A stretch of 64,000 nucleotides of DNA from Agromyces sp. 3263 (lineage in GTDB: Bacteria; Actinomycetota; Actinomycetes; Actinomycetales; Microbacteriaceae). Position numbers and translations under genes: made by a program. The notes below the pieces were generated by a model. The model did not search any database. It was not told the origin of the DNA and worked only from the letters and a program-made list of their open reading frames with translations. The DNA lies in NCBI RefSeq assembly GCF_031456545.1, contig NZ_JAVDUV010000001.1:806001-870000 (forward strand), in the 5' to 3' direction. Below are positions 17,876 through 26,071 of this stretch, piece by piece; the stretch's first letter is position 1, and every line of letters begins with the position of its first letter.

Positions 17876-20242
17876 TTACAGGTTCTCTTCGAACCGAACA
17901 CGGACTTCGGGTCTCACACGTATGGACTTATCAATCGCGGCCCGAGCCGATGGCGGCCATGCTCCTGCGGTGGCGAAGAGAACTTCATCGGCCTGGAGTA
18001 TCTCGGCAGCATCAAGGCGCTTCTTGACCGCTGTGCGGAGGGCGGCGCCGGAGCCCATGTTGCCACTTGATTTCACTTCGCCGACCGTTACTTGGCCATT
18101 GACGAATGCGATCAGGTCAATCTCGTACATCGGCTTTCCATCCGCATCAGTGAATACCACCTCGGATGTGGTGAGCGCGGCGTCCGTAGCGCCGCCCACA
18201 CGGGCCGCTGCTCTCAGCACTTCCATTCCGTGTTCGTCCACTAGGCCGCGAAACGCCTTGTGCAGGTCATAGTGCCACACTGGTTCATCCATCGGGCGTC
18301 GCCACTGCGCGCCGATGAAGTCGTTGCGCGCACCGCAGTGACTGCATTCATAGACCTGGGCTAGGTCGTCGATACTCACAAATGACGGAGACCCACATTC
18401 CTCGCAACCGAGTACAAGCCCGCGCCGAAGGAGCCTAGCCCGCAGGAGCTCGTCAAGCAGGGCTCGAATGGGAGCGTCGCTGATAGACCCGAGCACTCGG
18501 CGGAATGCAGCAAACGTTAAGTAGGGCGACAATCCCAGCAGGACACCATCACCGCACGGGAACGCGTCGCTGCTCTTCTTCGGAGAGGCGGCAGACCGGA
18601 ACTCGCTGAACGCCGCTTGCTGCCCGCCAGCAGCGAGCTCGACCAGCCTTACTCGGCCCCCCAGTCGGCGGGCCACCAACTCGGAGTACTGCCCAGCCTT
18701 GGAGTACGTTGCGTTGAGATTATGACGTCTCGCCATCGCCTGCACCCATGAGTAGAGGCCGAGTTGACGGAGGTGTGGGCGCGCAAGACGGGAATGGAGC
18801 ACGCTATTGCCCGCGACGAAACCAAAGCTCGCTGCTCGGAAGGTAATCCCGTCGCGAGCATTGCGAAGCAGGGTTGCCGTGGCCAAGTTCTCGCTGGCGA
18901 CGATCTCTGCCGCGGGAAGTTGCCGTCCTGGTGGCATGGAACGGGGAGAGATTTGCACGTCCACCACCCAAGCGGGCTGGCCATTCTGATCCAGGGGAAG
19001 CCCGGACTCCGGGCCTGGTGGAAGTGGAGCTTCAAATGGGGCGGCGAGTCGGACGGTGCCGTCTGGCGACTCGAACACGGGCACCACGTACGAGGCACCG
19101 ACTCCGTCGGCGATGGCCAACGTCGAAAGGCCGCTGCCGAATTCCGGGAGTGCCTTTGATACGCCAAGCGACGATGAACCGCTTGTCACCTCCACGTCGT
19201 TGATCAACAATTGACCGCGGATCGTCATGCTGTTCAGAGCATCCTGAGCGTCGGCGGGCGTTTTGCTAACGGTAGTGACATGGACGTCTGAGGCATCGAA
19301 ACCGAGAACCCCATGCAGGTGGAGCTTTAGACGAGGTGCCGCGTCCATTACCGAAGTTGCGTCATTCGATAGCCAGATGGCGAAGCCGAGAATTCGATCG
19401 AGTGCAAGGGCAAGCGCGAAGTCCTCAGCCGTGTCGCCGAGCACTAGGACACGCTTGACCGGGTTCCATCCGGTGCTGATTCGTGTAAGCGTCGGTGACG
19501 CAGCCTCAAACCACGTGTCCGCGCGGATCTCACTGGTTGACTCACGGCTGTGCTGCCAGATGAGCGGCTCTGGCGCCTCCCCCGCCGACGGGTCAAGCAA
19601 CCAGTCGAGCAGATCTTCATCAGCGGGCGCTGGCCGAGTGGGTTCAGAATGCGGTGGGCTGCCTGTCTTTGCGAGCGCCCAGAGAGCGACGTCGCCATCC
19701 CATTCAGTCGTGGCTCCAACGACGCTTCGAGTTCCTATGACCGAGTTCTCGTCGACGCGATGGTGCCAATCTCCTCCGTTTGAACCCCCCACCGAAATAC
19801 GCAGCGGGTGGGGGGTTAGGCGCGAGTGCGCAAGCGGCGTGACCACCGCGGCGAGCGATTCGGTGGCCTTCTTTGCCCAAGCGTCGGCGACTGGCTCATC
19901 TGCCGCAGCGGCGAGCCGAGCCTCCCACGCACAAGGGTCTTCATCGGGGCGAGGACCAACCACATCCGGCGAGAGCCGATGCCACGTCGCAACATCATGT
20001 ATCAGGATCGCTAGCTCATCCGGGTCATAGGTCCGCACAGTGTTGATGATGGTGGGGTGGACAACTCCATCCTCGCCGTACGGCACAAGGATGTATCCGC
20101 CGCCACCCCATCGAACGCTGACCGCCTCGAGCGCGAGCCGTGCCCATGCCTGCCAACTTGTCCCTCCGTAGAAGAGGACAGCGACTCTCGGTGGCCTCAG
20201 GATTGTGGTCGCCGTTCGGTACGCCAGCGACTCCTCAGGCAT
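17876..20242 (-). CDS. Large zinc-ribbon PD-(D/E)XK nuclease-like protein
   Basis: A 788-residue protein not assignable to a named family. N-terminus: Rossmann-like strand VAVLFYGGTSWQAWARLAL, then a second nucleotide-fold-like strand RVLVLGDTAEDFALALALDRILG in the middle. C-terminus: a four-Cys zinc ribbon (C613, C616, C633, C636) and a restriction-endonuclease-like core with Asp709 (YEIDLIAF) and Glu722-x-Lys724 (GEVKSSG), the D-x(12)-ExK pattern of PD-(D/E)XK enzymes. ATG at 20242 chosen for GGAGAGG just upstream. I infer a sensor-plus-nuclease architecture as in many anti-phage proteins; DNA or RNA cleavage is unproven. Base composition is AT-richer than the chromosome around it. Confidence 0.75.
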   Translation of the reverse strand: MPEESLAYRTATTILRPPRVAVLFYGGTSWQAWARLALEAVSVRWGGGGYILVPYGEDGVVHPTIINTVRTYDPDELAILIHDVATWHRLSPDVVGPRPDEDPCAWEARLAAAADEPVADAWAKKATESLAAVVTPLAHSRLTPHPLRISVGGSNGGDWHHRVDENSVIGTRSVVGATTEWDGDVALWALAKTGSPPHSEPTRPAPADEDLLDWLLDPSAGEAPEPLIWQHSRESTSEIRADTWFEAASPTLTRISTGWNPVKRVLVLGDTAEDFALALALDRILGFAIWLSNDATSVMDAAPRLKLHLHGVLGFDASDVHVTTVSKTPADAQDALNSMTIRGQLLINDVEVTSGSSSLGVSKALPEFGSGLSTLAIADGVGASYVVPVFESPDGTVRLAAPFEAPLPPGPESGLPLDQNGQPAWVVDVQISPRSMPPGRQLPAAEIVASENLATATLLRNARDGITFRAASFGFVAGNSVLHSRLARPHLRQLGLYSWVQAMARRHNLNATYSKAGQYSELVARRLGGRVRLVELAAGGQQAAFSEFRSAASPKKSSDAFPCGDGVLLGLSPYLTFAAFRRVLGSISDAPIRALLDELLRARLLRRGLVLGCEECGSPSFVSIDDLAQVYECSHCGARNDFIGAQWRRPMDEPVWHYDLHKAFRGLVDEHGMEVLRAAARVGGATDAALTTSEVVFTDADGKPMYEIDLIAFVNGQVTVGEVKSSGNMGSGAALRTAVKKRLDAAEILQADEVLFATAGAWPPSARAAIDKSIRVRPEVRVRFEENL

Positions 20243-20526
20243 GTCCTCTCCATCCTGCTCAATACAACCAAGTGCCGAAATCATCCCATCCGCAAACCGC
20301 GCATGGTGGCCAGCACGCCCGCGACCAAGTCCGCGGGAGGAAGCCAACGAGCTCACCCATGCTTGGAGCGGCCGCAAGTGAGTGCTCGAATTCCATTTCG
20401 ACAGATTCCCGAATTCGCGAGTCGCAAGAAACGCGCGCGGCGTGTTGGGACAGCTCTAAGGCGCCGCGATCATCTCCTCGACGGGTATCAATGGACGGCC
20501 GCGAGGCCCTACCCCGAACCGTCCGA
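20243..20526. other. Gene-free right border of the island
   Basis: No supportable gene. The stretch is AT-richer on its left, contains CGAATTC twice about 25 bases apart (near 20387 and 20413), and returns to high GC toward the padR operator. No attachment-site repeat matching the left border (15640-15750) was seen. Confidence 0.4.
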
Positions 20527-20549
20527 ACGATATATCGTTGACATATCGT
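20527..20549 (+). promoter_or_regulatory. Palindromic operator of the padR gene
   Basis: ACGATAT-N9-ATATCGT, perfect 7-bp arms, 38 bases upstream of the padR start; its spacer contains TTGAC, so it probably overlaps the promoter. Autoregulation by PadR proteins is common. Confidence 0.6.
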
Positions 20550-20586
20550 CGAGACCCGATCAGGGCCCCGGTTCAGGGAGGTCATC

Positions 20587-21165
20587 ATGAGCGATTCGTA
20601 CATGGGCAGCGGCTTCGGCGGCTCCTCGAGCGGCTGGGGCAAGGGCAGCAACCCCGGCCCGAACCTGTGGGAGGCCATGGAGCAGCTCCGCGGCATGTTC
20701 GAGCAGAAGGTCGCGCCGCGCATGGGCAAGGGCGACGTGCGCGCGGCGGTGCTCGCACTGCTCGCCGAGAAGCCGATGCATGGCTACCAGATCATCAGCG
20801 AGATCGCCGAGCGCAGCGGCGGCGCGTGGAAGCCGAGCGCGGGCTCGGTGTATCCGACGCTGCAGCTGCTCGCCGACGAGGGGCTGATCAGCGCCGAGGA
20901 GTCGAACGGACGCAAGACGTACACGCTGACCGAGTTGGGACGGGCCGAGGTCGCGGCATCCGGCGACCGCCCGGCGCCCTGGCCGACCGCAGGCAGCGGC
21001 CGCAGCCACGACACCGGGGCCGGCTCGCTCGGGAAGGCCGGCTTCGAGCTCGCCCAGGCGGCGGCGCAGGTCGGACGCACTGGCACGCCTGAGCAGGTCA
21101 AGGAGGCGGTGGACGTGCTCGATGAGGCACGTCGTCGCCTGTACTCGATCCTCGCCAAGGACTGA
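20587..21165 (+). CDS. PadR-family transcriptional regulator
   Basis: A 192-residue PadR repressor. A Gly/Ser-rich N-terminus precedes the winged helix at about residues 48-125 (DVRAAVLALLAEKPMHGYQII, then PSAGSVYPTLQLLADEGLI and YTLTELGR), all diagnostic of PadR. A C-terminal helical part (EQVKEAVDVLDEARRRLYSIL) should dimerise. GGGAGG seven bases before the ATG. The palindrome at 20527-20549 is the likely operator. It lies 5 bases from the AarF kinase gene, so both are probably co-transcribed and self-repressed. Confidence 0.93.
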   Translation: MSDSYMGSGFGGSSSGWGKGSNPGPNLWEAMEQLRGMFEQKVAPRMGKGDVRAAVLALLAEKPMHGYQIISEIAERSGGAWKPSAGSVYPTLQLLADEGLISAEESNGRKTYTLTELGRAEVAASGDRPAPWPTAGSGRSHDTGAGSLGKAGFELAQAAAQVGRTGTPEQVKEAVDVLDEARRRLYSILAKD

Positions 21166-21170
21166 CCTCG

Positions 21171-22979
21171 GTGGCATCGGCACGTGGGCGTCGAGGCGAC
21201 TCGGCGCCCAACGCCGGCAGCATGCGCGCCCGCTACCGGCGCATCCTGCGGTTCGCCGCGCGCTACATCGTGCAGACGTGGTGGTTCGAGCTCGTGCTGC
21301 CGCGCTTCGGCCTGGCCCGGTTCGCGGCGCGCGGACGCACCGCGCGGCTGACGCGCATCGCCCAGCGGTTCCACGTGCTCGCCGTCGACCTCGGCGGCCT
21401 CATGATCAAGGTCGGCCAGTACCTCTCGTCGCGCCTCGACATCCTGCCGCCCGAGATCACGAAGGAGCTCGCCGGGCTGCAGGACGAGGTGCCGCCCGTG
21501 CCGTTCGACGCGATCCAGCGCCTCGCCGAGGCCGAGCTGGGCGTGCCACTCGAGCGCGCGTACGCGTCGTTCGACCCGACGCCGCTCGCCGCGGCATCCC
21601 TCGGCCAGGCGCACCGCGCCCGCCTCGCGCCCATCGACGCCGCCGACATGGGCTACGACGAGGCCGTCGTCAAGGTACAGCGACCGGGCATCGAGACGAT
21701 CGTCGCCGTCGACCTGAAGGCGCTGCGCCGCGTCGCCGGATGGCTCAGCCGCGTGCGATTCGTCGCCAACCACGTCGACCTGCCCTCGCTCGTCGAGGAG
21801 TTCGCCGTCACGAGCCTGCAGGAGATCGACTACCTGCAGGAGGCGAACAACGCCGAGCAGTTCGCCGCGGCGTTCGCCGGCGACCCCCGCGTCGCCGCGC
21901 CCGAGGTCGTCTGGGAGCGCACGACGCGCCGCGTGCTCACGCTCGCCGATGTGACCGCGATCAAGATCAACGACCGCGAGGCCTTGCTCGCGGCGGGCAT
22001 CGACCCGAAGGCGGTCGCGAAGCAGTTCGCGGCCGTCATGTTCGACCAGCTCTTCCGCGACGGCTTCTTCCACGCCGACCCGCACCCCGGCAACATCTTC
22101 GTCACGCCGGTCGAGCGGGTGGCGGATGCCGCGGGCGCGGGTGCGTGGGCGCCGGATGCCGCGTCGCCCGCGTCATCGGCTGGGCCCAGGGCATCCGCCG
22201 GCTCACCCTCGTCGACCGATTGGCGGCTCACCTTCATCGACTTCGGCATGATGGGCGAGGTGCCCGACGGGCTGCGGCGCGGACTGCAGCAGCTGTTGCT
22301 CGCGGTCGCCGCGCGCGACGGCAAACGCCTGGTCGACAGCATCCGCGGCGTCGGCATCCTGCTGCCGTCGGCTGACACCGAGGAGCTCGAGCGGGCGATG
22401 TCCGCCCTGTTCGCGCGCTTCGGCGGCATGGGGCTCGCCGAGCTGCAGCAGGTCGACGAGCGCGAGCTGCGCAGCTTCGCGATCGAGTTCGGCGAGACGA
22501 TGCGGGCGCTGCCGTTCCAGCTGCCCGAGAACTTCCTCCTCGTCATCCGTTCGATGTCGCTGACCTCGGGCCTCTGCAGCTCACTCGACCCCGAGTTCAA
22601 CATGTGGGACGCCGTCGAGCCCTACGCCAACCAGCTCCTGCGCGACGAGCGCGGCAACTTCGTGCAGGCGCTCGGCAAGGAGGCGCTGAGTTACGCCGGC
22701 ACGGTCGCGCGGCTGCCGCAGCGCCTCGACGCCCTCGCCGACCGCGTCGAGGAGGGGCGCCTCGTCGCCCACTCGCCGCGGATCGAGCGACGCCTGGCGA
22801 AGCTCGAGCGCACGGCCGGGCGGATCGTGTCGGCGGTCGTCTTCGTCGGCCTCTTCATCGGCGGCATCCTGCTGCGCCTCGACGAGCCGGTGTGGGGCGT
22901 GGCGCTCATCGTGGTGTCGGCGATCCCGCTGCTGCACGCCGTGTTCGGCGGGGTGTTCGGGCGGCGCGGGCCTCGGTGA
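21171..22979 (+). CDS. ABC1/UbiB (AarF) atypical kinase
   Basis: A 602-residue ABC1 (UbiB/AarF/COQ8) family protein, atypical kinase-like ATPases associated with isoprenoid/quinone metabolism. Seen: KxGQ motif (MIKVGQYLSSR), the Ala-rich loop AAASLGQAHRA, Lys in VVKVQRP, catalytic loop FHADPHPGNI and metal-binding IDFGMMGE, and two C-terminal TM helices (VFVGLFIGGILL, VALIVVSAIPLL). An unusual Ala/Pro/Ser-rich insert of about 40 residues separates HPGNIFVTP from the DFG strand. GTG start, 5 bases after padR, implies an operon. Cytoplasmic kinase domain anchored to the membrane. Confidence 0.92.
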   Translation: MASARGRRGDSAPNAGSMRARYRRILRFAARYIVQTWWFELVLPRFGLARFAARGRTARLTRIAQRFHVLAVDLGGLMIKVGQYLSSRLDILPPEITKELAGLQDEVPPVPFDAIQRLAEAELGVPLERAYASFDPTPLAAASLGQAHRARLAPIDAADMGYDEAVVKVQRPGIETIVAVDLKALRRVAGWLSRVRFVANHVDLPSLVEEFAVTSLQEIDYLQEANNAEQFAAAFAGDPRVAAPEVVWERTTRRVLTLADVTAIKINDREALLAAGIDPKAVAKQFAAVMFDQLFRDGFFHADPHPGNIFVTPVERVADAAGAGAWAPDAASPASSAGPRASAGSPSSTDWRLTFIDFGMMGEVPDGLRRGLQQLLLAVAARDGKRLVDSIRGVGILLPSADTEELERAMSALFARFGGMGLAELQQVDERELRSFAIEFGETMRALPFQLPENFLLVIRSMSLTSGLCSSLDPEFNMWDAVEPYANQLLRDERGNFVQALGKEALSYAGTVARLPQRLDALADRVEEGRLVAHSPRIERRLAKLERTAGRIVSAVVFVGLFIGGILLRLDEPVWGVALIVVSAIPLLHAVFGGVFGRRGPR

Positions 22980-23001
22980 GCGCTGCAGTCGGGCGACAGC
23001 T

Positions 23002-23043
23002 GCACCGGCCCGCCCGGTGCGCGAACACCGCCGATTCGGCGGT
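23002..23043 (+). terminator. Two adjacent hairpins after aarF
   Basis: GCACCGG-N5-CCGGTGC (23002-23020) and the palindrome ACCGCCGATTCGGCGGT (23027-23043). Together they sit 23-64 bases past the AarF stop and before the next promoter; likely transcription terminators. Confidence 0.65.
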
Positions 23044-23104
23044 CGGCGCATCCGCGTTCAGCGCTGAGCGCGCGGCCCCTGTGGCCACGGCCGCGGCACG
23101 CGCG

Positions 23105-23137
23105 TAGATTGGCGACGAACGAGGGGGTTCGCGTGAG
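23105..23137 (+). promoter_or_regulatory. Promoter and leader shared with the acyl-CoA dehydrogenase gene
   Basis: TAGATT (-10), then a leader in which CGAAC and GTTCG flank the GAGGGG ribosome-binding site, then GTG at 23133. GAACGAGG[G/A]GGTTCGCG followed by TGAGCA is repeated at 38552-38584 with one difference. Confidence 0.55.
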
Positions 23138-25226
23138 CAGCAGGGGTGTGTCGACCGTGTCCGACGCCGGAAGCAGCGTTCGGTTCCACCGCCATCGTCG
23201 CTGGCCCACGCTCCTCCTCACCGTTGCGCTAACGTCGAGCCTCGCCGTCGGCATGACGCCTCAGGCCGCAGGAGCGGCGCCGCCCGCCCTATCGACCGGC
23301 GTCGTGCAGGAGGGGCTGAGCATCCCCTGGGACCTGGCATTCCTGCCGAACGGCCAGATGCTCGTCACCGAGCGGCCCGGACGGGTGCGCGTCTACGCCA
23401 GCGGCTCGCCCGGCGCGGCGCTCGTCCGCACCGTCACCATCCCCTCGGTGCGCGCCGAGGGCGAGTCCGGGTTGCTGGGCATCGCCGTTGACATCGACTT
23501 CGCCACGAATCCCTACGTCTACGTGTGCGCCTCGCGGGAGTACGCCGGCAGCGGCGGCTGGAGGAACCAGCTCGTGCGGTACCAGCTCCTCGGAGACGGC
23601 AGCTGGGGCGGCGAGACCGTCCTGGTGGGCGGCATGCTGGCCAATCGGATCCACAACGGCTGCGCCGTCGAGATGGATCGGTCCAGGAAGCTGTGGGTCG
23701 GCATGGGTGATGCGAGCAACACGTCCCTCGCTCAAGATCGCAACAGCCTGAACGGCAAGATCCTGCGCTTGAACGCGGATGGAAGCGTGCCCAGCGACAA
23801 TCCCGTCATCGGCGGCACGCGGAACATCGTGTACTCAATGGGCCATCGAAACCCCCAGGGGATCGCCCTCCGTCCGGGCACGGACCAGGTCTTCGCCATC
23901 GAGCACGGCCCCGACGTGAACGATGAGATCAATCGCATCGAGGCGGGCGGCAACTACGGGTGGCCGTGCCAGACCGGCGCCGCGAGCGGCCCCTGCGGCT
24001 CCTCGCCGACCACGATCGGTTCGATCTGGGCGTCCGGCGGCTCGACGATCGCGACATCCGGCGCCGCGTTCGTCGGTGGCACCCAGTGGGCGGATCACAA
24101 CGGCAACCTCTTCGTGAGCACGCTCAAGGAGTCCGACATCCGCAGGTTCTCGATCAGCGACGACGGCGCGACCGTGAGCGGCAACCAGATCCTCTTCGAC
24201 GGCGCCTGGGGACGCATGCGGGCATCGGTGCTCGGGCCGGGCGGACAACTGTACGTGACCACCTCGAACGGCAGCAATGACAAGGTGATACGCATTCGAC
24301 CCGCCGCGACGTCGGTCTCCCGGGTGGCGGGCGCCGACCGCTTCGCGACGGCGGCGGCGTTGAGTCAGGGCGCCTACCCCTCCGGTGCCACCGACGTGGT
24401 GATGGCCACGGGAACGGACTTCCCCGACGCCCTCGCCGGCAGTGCGGTCGCCGGGATGCGGGGCATGCCGATCCTCCTCACGGAGGCGAACGCCCTGCCC
24501 GGCGCGACGCAGGCCGAACTCGACCGCCTCAACCCCCAGCGCATCTGGGTGCTGGGCGGCACGAGCGTGGTCAGCGAGTCGGTACGCGCGGCGGTGGCGG
24601 CGTACGCGTCGTCCGGGGAAGCGACACGTGTGGCAGGGTCCGACCGCTTCGACACCGCGGCTGCCATCAGCAACCGCTGGTACGCGCCCGGTGTTCAGGC
24701 CGCCTTCGTCGCGGTCGGGACGGACTTCGCCGACGCCCTCGCCGGGGCTCCGGCGGCGGCATTGCGCGATTCCCCGCTGCTCCTCGTGCAGGGCGATGGA
24801 ATCCCCGCCGCGACCGTAGCCGAGCTACAGCGCCTGCAGCCCCAGCGCATCTACGTGTTGGGCGGCACCGCCACGATCGGCTCCGCCGTCGAATCGCAAC
24901 TCGACGCCTACACCAGCGGCCCGGTCCTCAGGCTGGCCGGTGCGAACCGTTTCGCCACGGCCGAGGCGATCAGCCGCACGTTCTGGGTCAAGGCCCCGGC
25001 CGCGTACGTTGCGAGTGGCGTCAACTTTCCGGATGCGCTCGCCGGCAGCGCGGTCGCCGGCAACCGAGGGCTGCCGATGCTGCTCTCCGCACCCGACGAC
25101 GTCTCGATGCACACGGGGCAAGACCTCCTGCGACTCTCTCCGGCTCAGGCGGTCATGCTCGGCGGAACGGGGGCACTGACGGCGACGGTGGAGGCGCGAT
25201 TGAGAGCGCTCGTCGCGGCGCCGTAG
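23133..25226 (+). CDS. Secreted sugar dehydrogenase-like beta-propeller with three CWB2 repeats
   Basis: A 697-residue exported protein. After a signal peptide (LLLTVALTSSLAVGM...AAGAAP) comes a six-bladed GSDH/sorbosone dehydrogenase domain (PQQ-dependent glucose-dehydrogenase family) with IPWDLAFLPNGQMLVTERPGRV, GHRNPQGIALRPGT and EHGPDVNDEINRI (about 60-395). Three cell-wall-binding CWB2 repeats follow, each starting R[VL]AG.[DN]RF.TA (about 405, 510 and 605). Thus a carbohydrate-oxidising or binding enzyme held on the cell wall; PQQ use is inferred from family only. GTG at 23133 preferred over a TTG 24 bases earlier because GAGGGG lies six bases upstream. Confidence 0.88.
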   Translation: MSSRGVSTVSDAGSSVRFHRHRRWPTLLLTVALTSSLAVGMTPQAAGAAPPALSTGVVQEGLSIPWDLAFLPNGQMLVTERPGRVRVYASGSPGAALVRTVTIPSVRAEGESGLLGIAVDIDFATNPYVYVCASREYAGSGGWRNQLVRYQLLGDGSWGGETVLVGGMLANRIHNGCAVEMDRSRKLWVGMGDASNTSLAQDRNSLNGKILRLNADGSVPSDNPVIGGTRNIVYSMGHRNPQGIALRPGTDQVFAIEHGPDVNDEINRIEAGGNYGWPCQTGAASGPCGSSPTTIGSIWASGGSTIATSGAAFVGGTQWADHNGNLFVSTLKESDIRRFSISDDGATVSGNQILFDGAWGRMRASVLGPGGQLYVTTSNGSNDKVIRIRPAATSVSRVAGADRFATAAALSQGAYPSGATDVVMATGTDFPDALAGSAVAGMRGMPILLTEANALPGATQAELDRLNPQRIWVLGGTSVVSESVRAAVAAYASSGEATRVAGSDRFDTAAAISNRWYAPGVQAAFVAVGTDFADALAGAPAAALRDSPLLLVQGDGIPAATVAELQRLQPQRIYVLGGTATIGSAVESQLDAYTSGPVLRLAGANRFATAEAISRTFWVKAPAAYVASGVNFPDALAGSAVAGNRGLPMLLSAPDDVSMHTGQDLLRLSPAQAVMLGGTGALTATVEARLRALVAAP

Positions 25227-25257
25227 CACGATGTGGGGCCGCAGTGAGCGGCACTCC

Positions 25258-26061
25258 CTACGAGGGCAGTCCCATGCAGACGCCGTGGTACGAGAGCTCG
25301 TGCACGCCGGGTCCGAATGCATTCGGGATGACGAGGATCTCCACGTACGGGTCCTCGAGGGCCGTGCCCGAAACGTAGGCCATTCCGTCGATGCTCCCGG
25401 CGCCGACGTGGGGGTCATATCCCTTCGCCCTCCAGAACGACAGGGCGACGCGAACGAGATCCTCGGCGGCGACGCCTCCTGTCTCGGCGCGCATCACGAT
25501 CGTGGGTGCCACTCCCCTGCCGCCGTCCGATAGCACGCATGATTCGCGCGTGATCTCGGGCTCGCCGAGCGCGGCGAGCGTGAGCGACGAGGCCATCCAC
25601 TCGAGGTGGTCGACGCCCTCGGCTTCGACCGCCGACGCATCCAGCGATTGCTCGAAGGACGCGGCCTCGTCGGCGTGCACCCGCTTCACGGCGCCCGCGG
25701 TGCCCCAAATGCTGGTCAGTCCCAGGGCGAGGCACACGCACGCGGTCACCAGCGGACCCGATCGATCGGGGCGGCCCGTTCCGGTGAGATGACGATGACG
25801 GATGCCCCACCAGATGATCGTGGCGATGGGCACGCTCAACGCGATGCACATGACGACGATCGCGGTCCTGAGGTTCACCGACGAATCCGCGCCCTGGAAC
25901 GCATACCGGGCTTCATTGTCGAGTGCGAGGAAGACGCACACCAGCAGCGAGACCACCAGTCCGAGGGAGACCAGCACGGCGATGGCGCGCCCGCCAGCCT
26001 CGGGACGTGGTGGTGCGGCATCCGCTCGCTTCTCGGACGTCTCGGGCGTCTCGGGCGACAT
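25258..26061 (-). CDS. Three-TM membrane protein, unknown function
   Basis: A 267-residue protein with a Pro/Glu-rich cytoplasmic N-terminus, TM helices at about 24-46, 62-84 and 101-119, and a 150-residue extracytoplasmic domain containing two Cys (ITRESCVLSDGG and YHGVCMGLPS) that could form a disulfide. I recognise no family. It converges with the CWB2 protein gene (31 bases between stops) and lies 10 bases downstream of the UPF0014 permease gene, so the two may be co-transcribed, but a functional link is not evident. Confidence 0.65.
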   Translation of the reverse strand: MSPETPETSEKRADAAPPRPEAGGRAIAVLVSLGLVVSLLVCVFLALDNEARYAFQGADSSVNLRTAIVVMCIALSVPIATIIWWGIRHRHLTGTGRPDRSGPLVTACVCLALGLTSIWGTAGAVKRVHADEAASFEQSLDASAVEAEGVDHLEWMASSLTLAALGEPEITRESCVLSDGGRGVAPTIVMRAETGGVAAEDLVRVALSFWRAKGYDPHVGAGSIDGMAYVSGTALEDPYVEILVIPNAFGPGVHELSYHGVCMGLPS

Positions 26062-26071
26062 GCGGCCGATC

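Larger units (their letters stand above)
15640..20526. other. AT-richer accessory island (DUF4062, MTase-like, nuclease)
   Basis: Between the clpC promoter and padR operator the sequence is visibly richer in A/T, with mixed third-codon positions, unlike both flanks. The GGATGCC/GGCATCC 7-mer, seen about once per kb elsewhere, is absent from about 17.1 to 20.5 kb. It holds three genes. I saw no integrase, tRNA or clear flanking direct repeats, so the mode of entry is unknown. Confidence 0.65.

Noticed and set aside
15640..20526. Island considered as a prophage or integrative element
   Set aside because: No integrase, structural phage gene, tRNA or flanking direct repeats were found.
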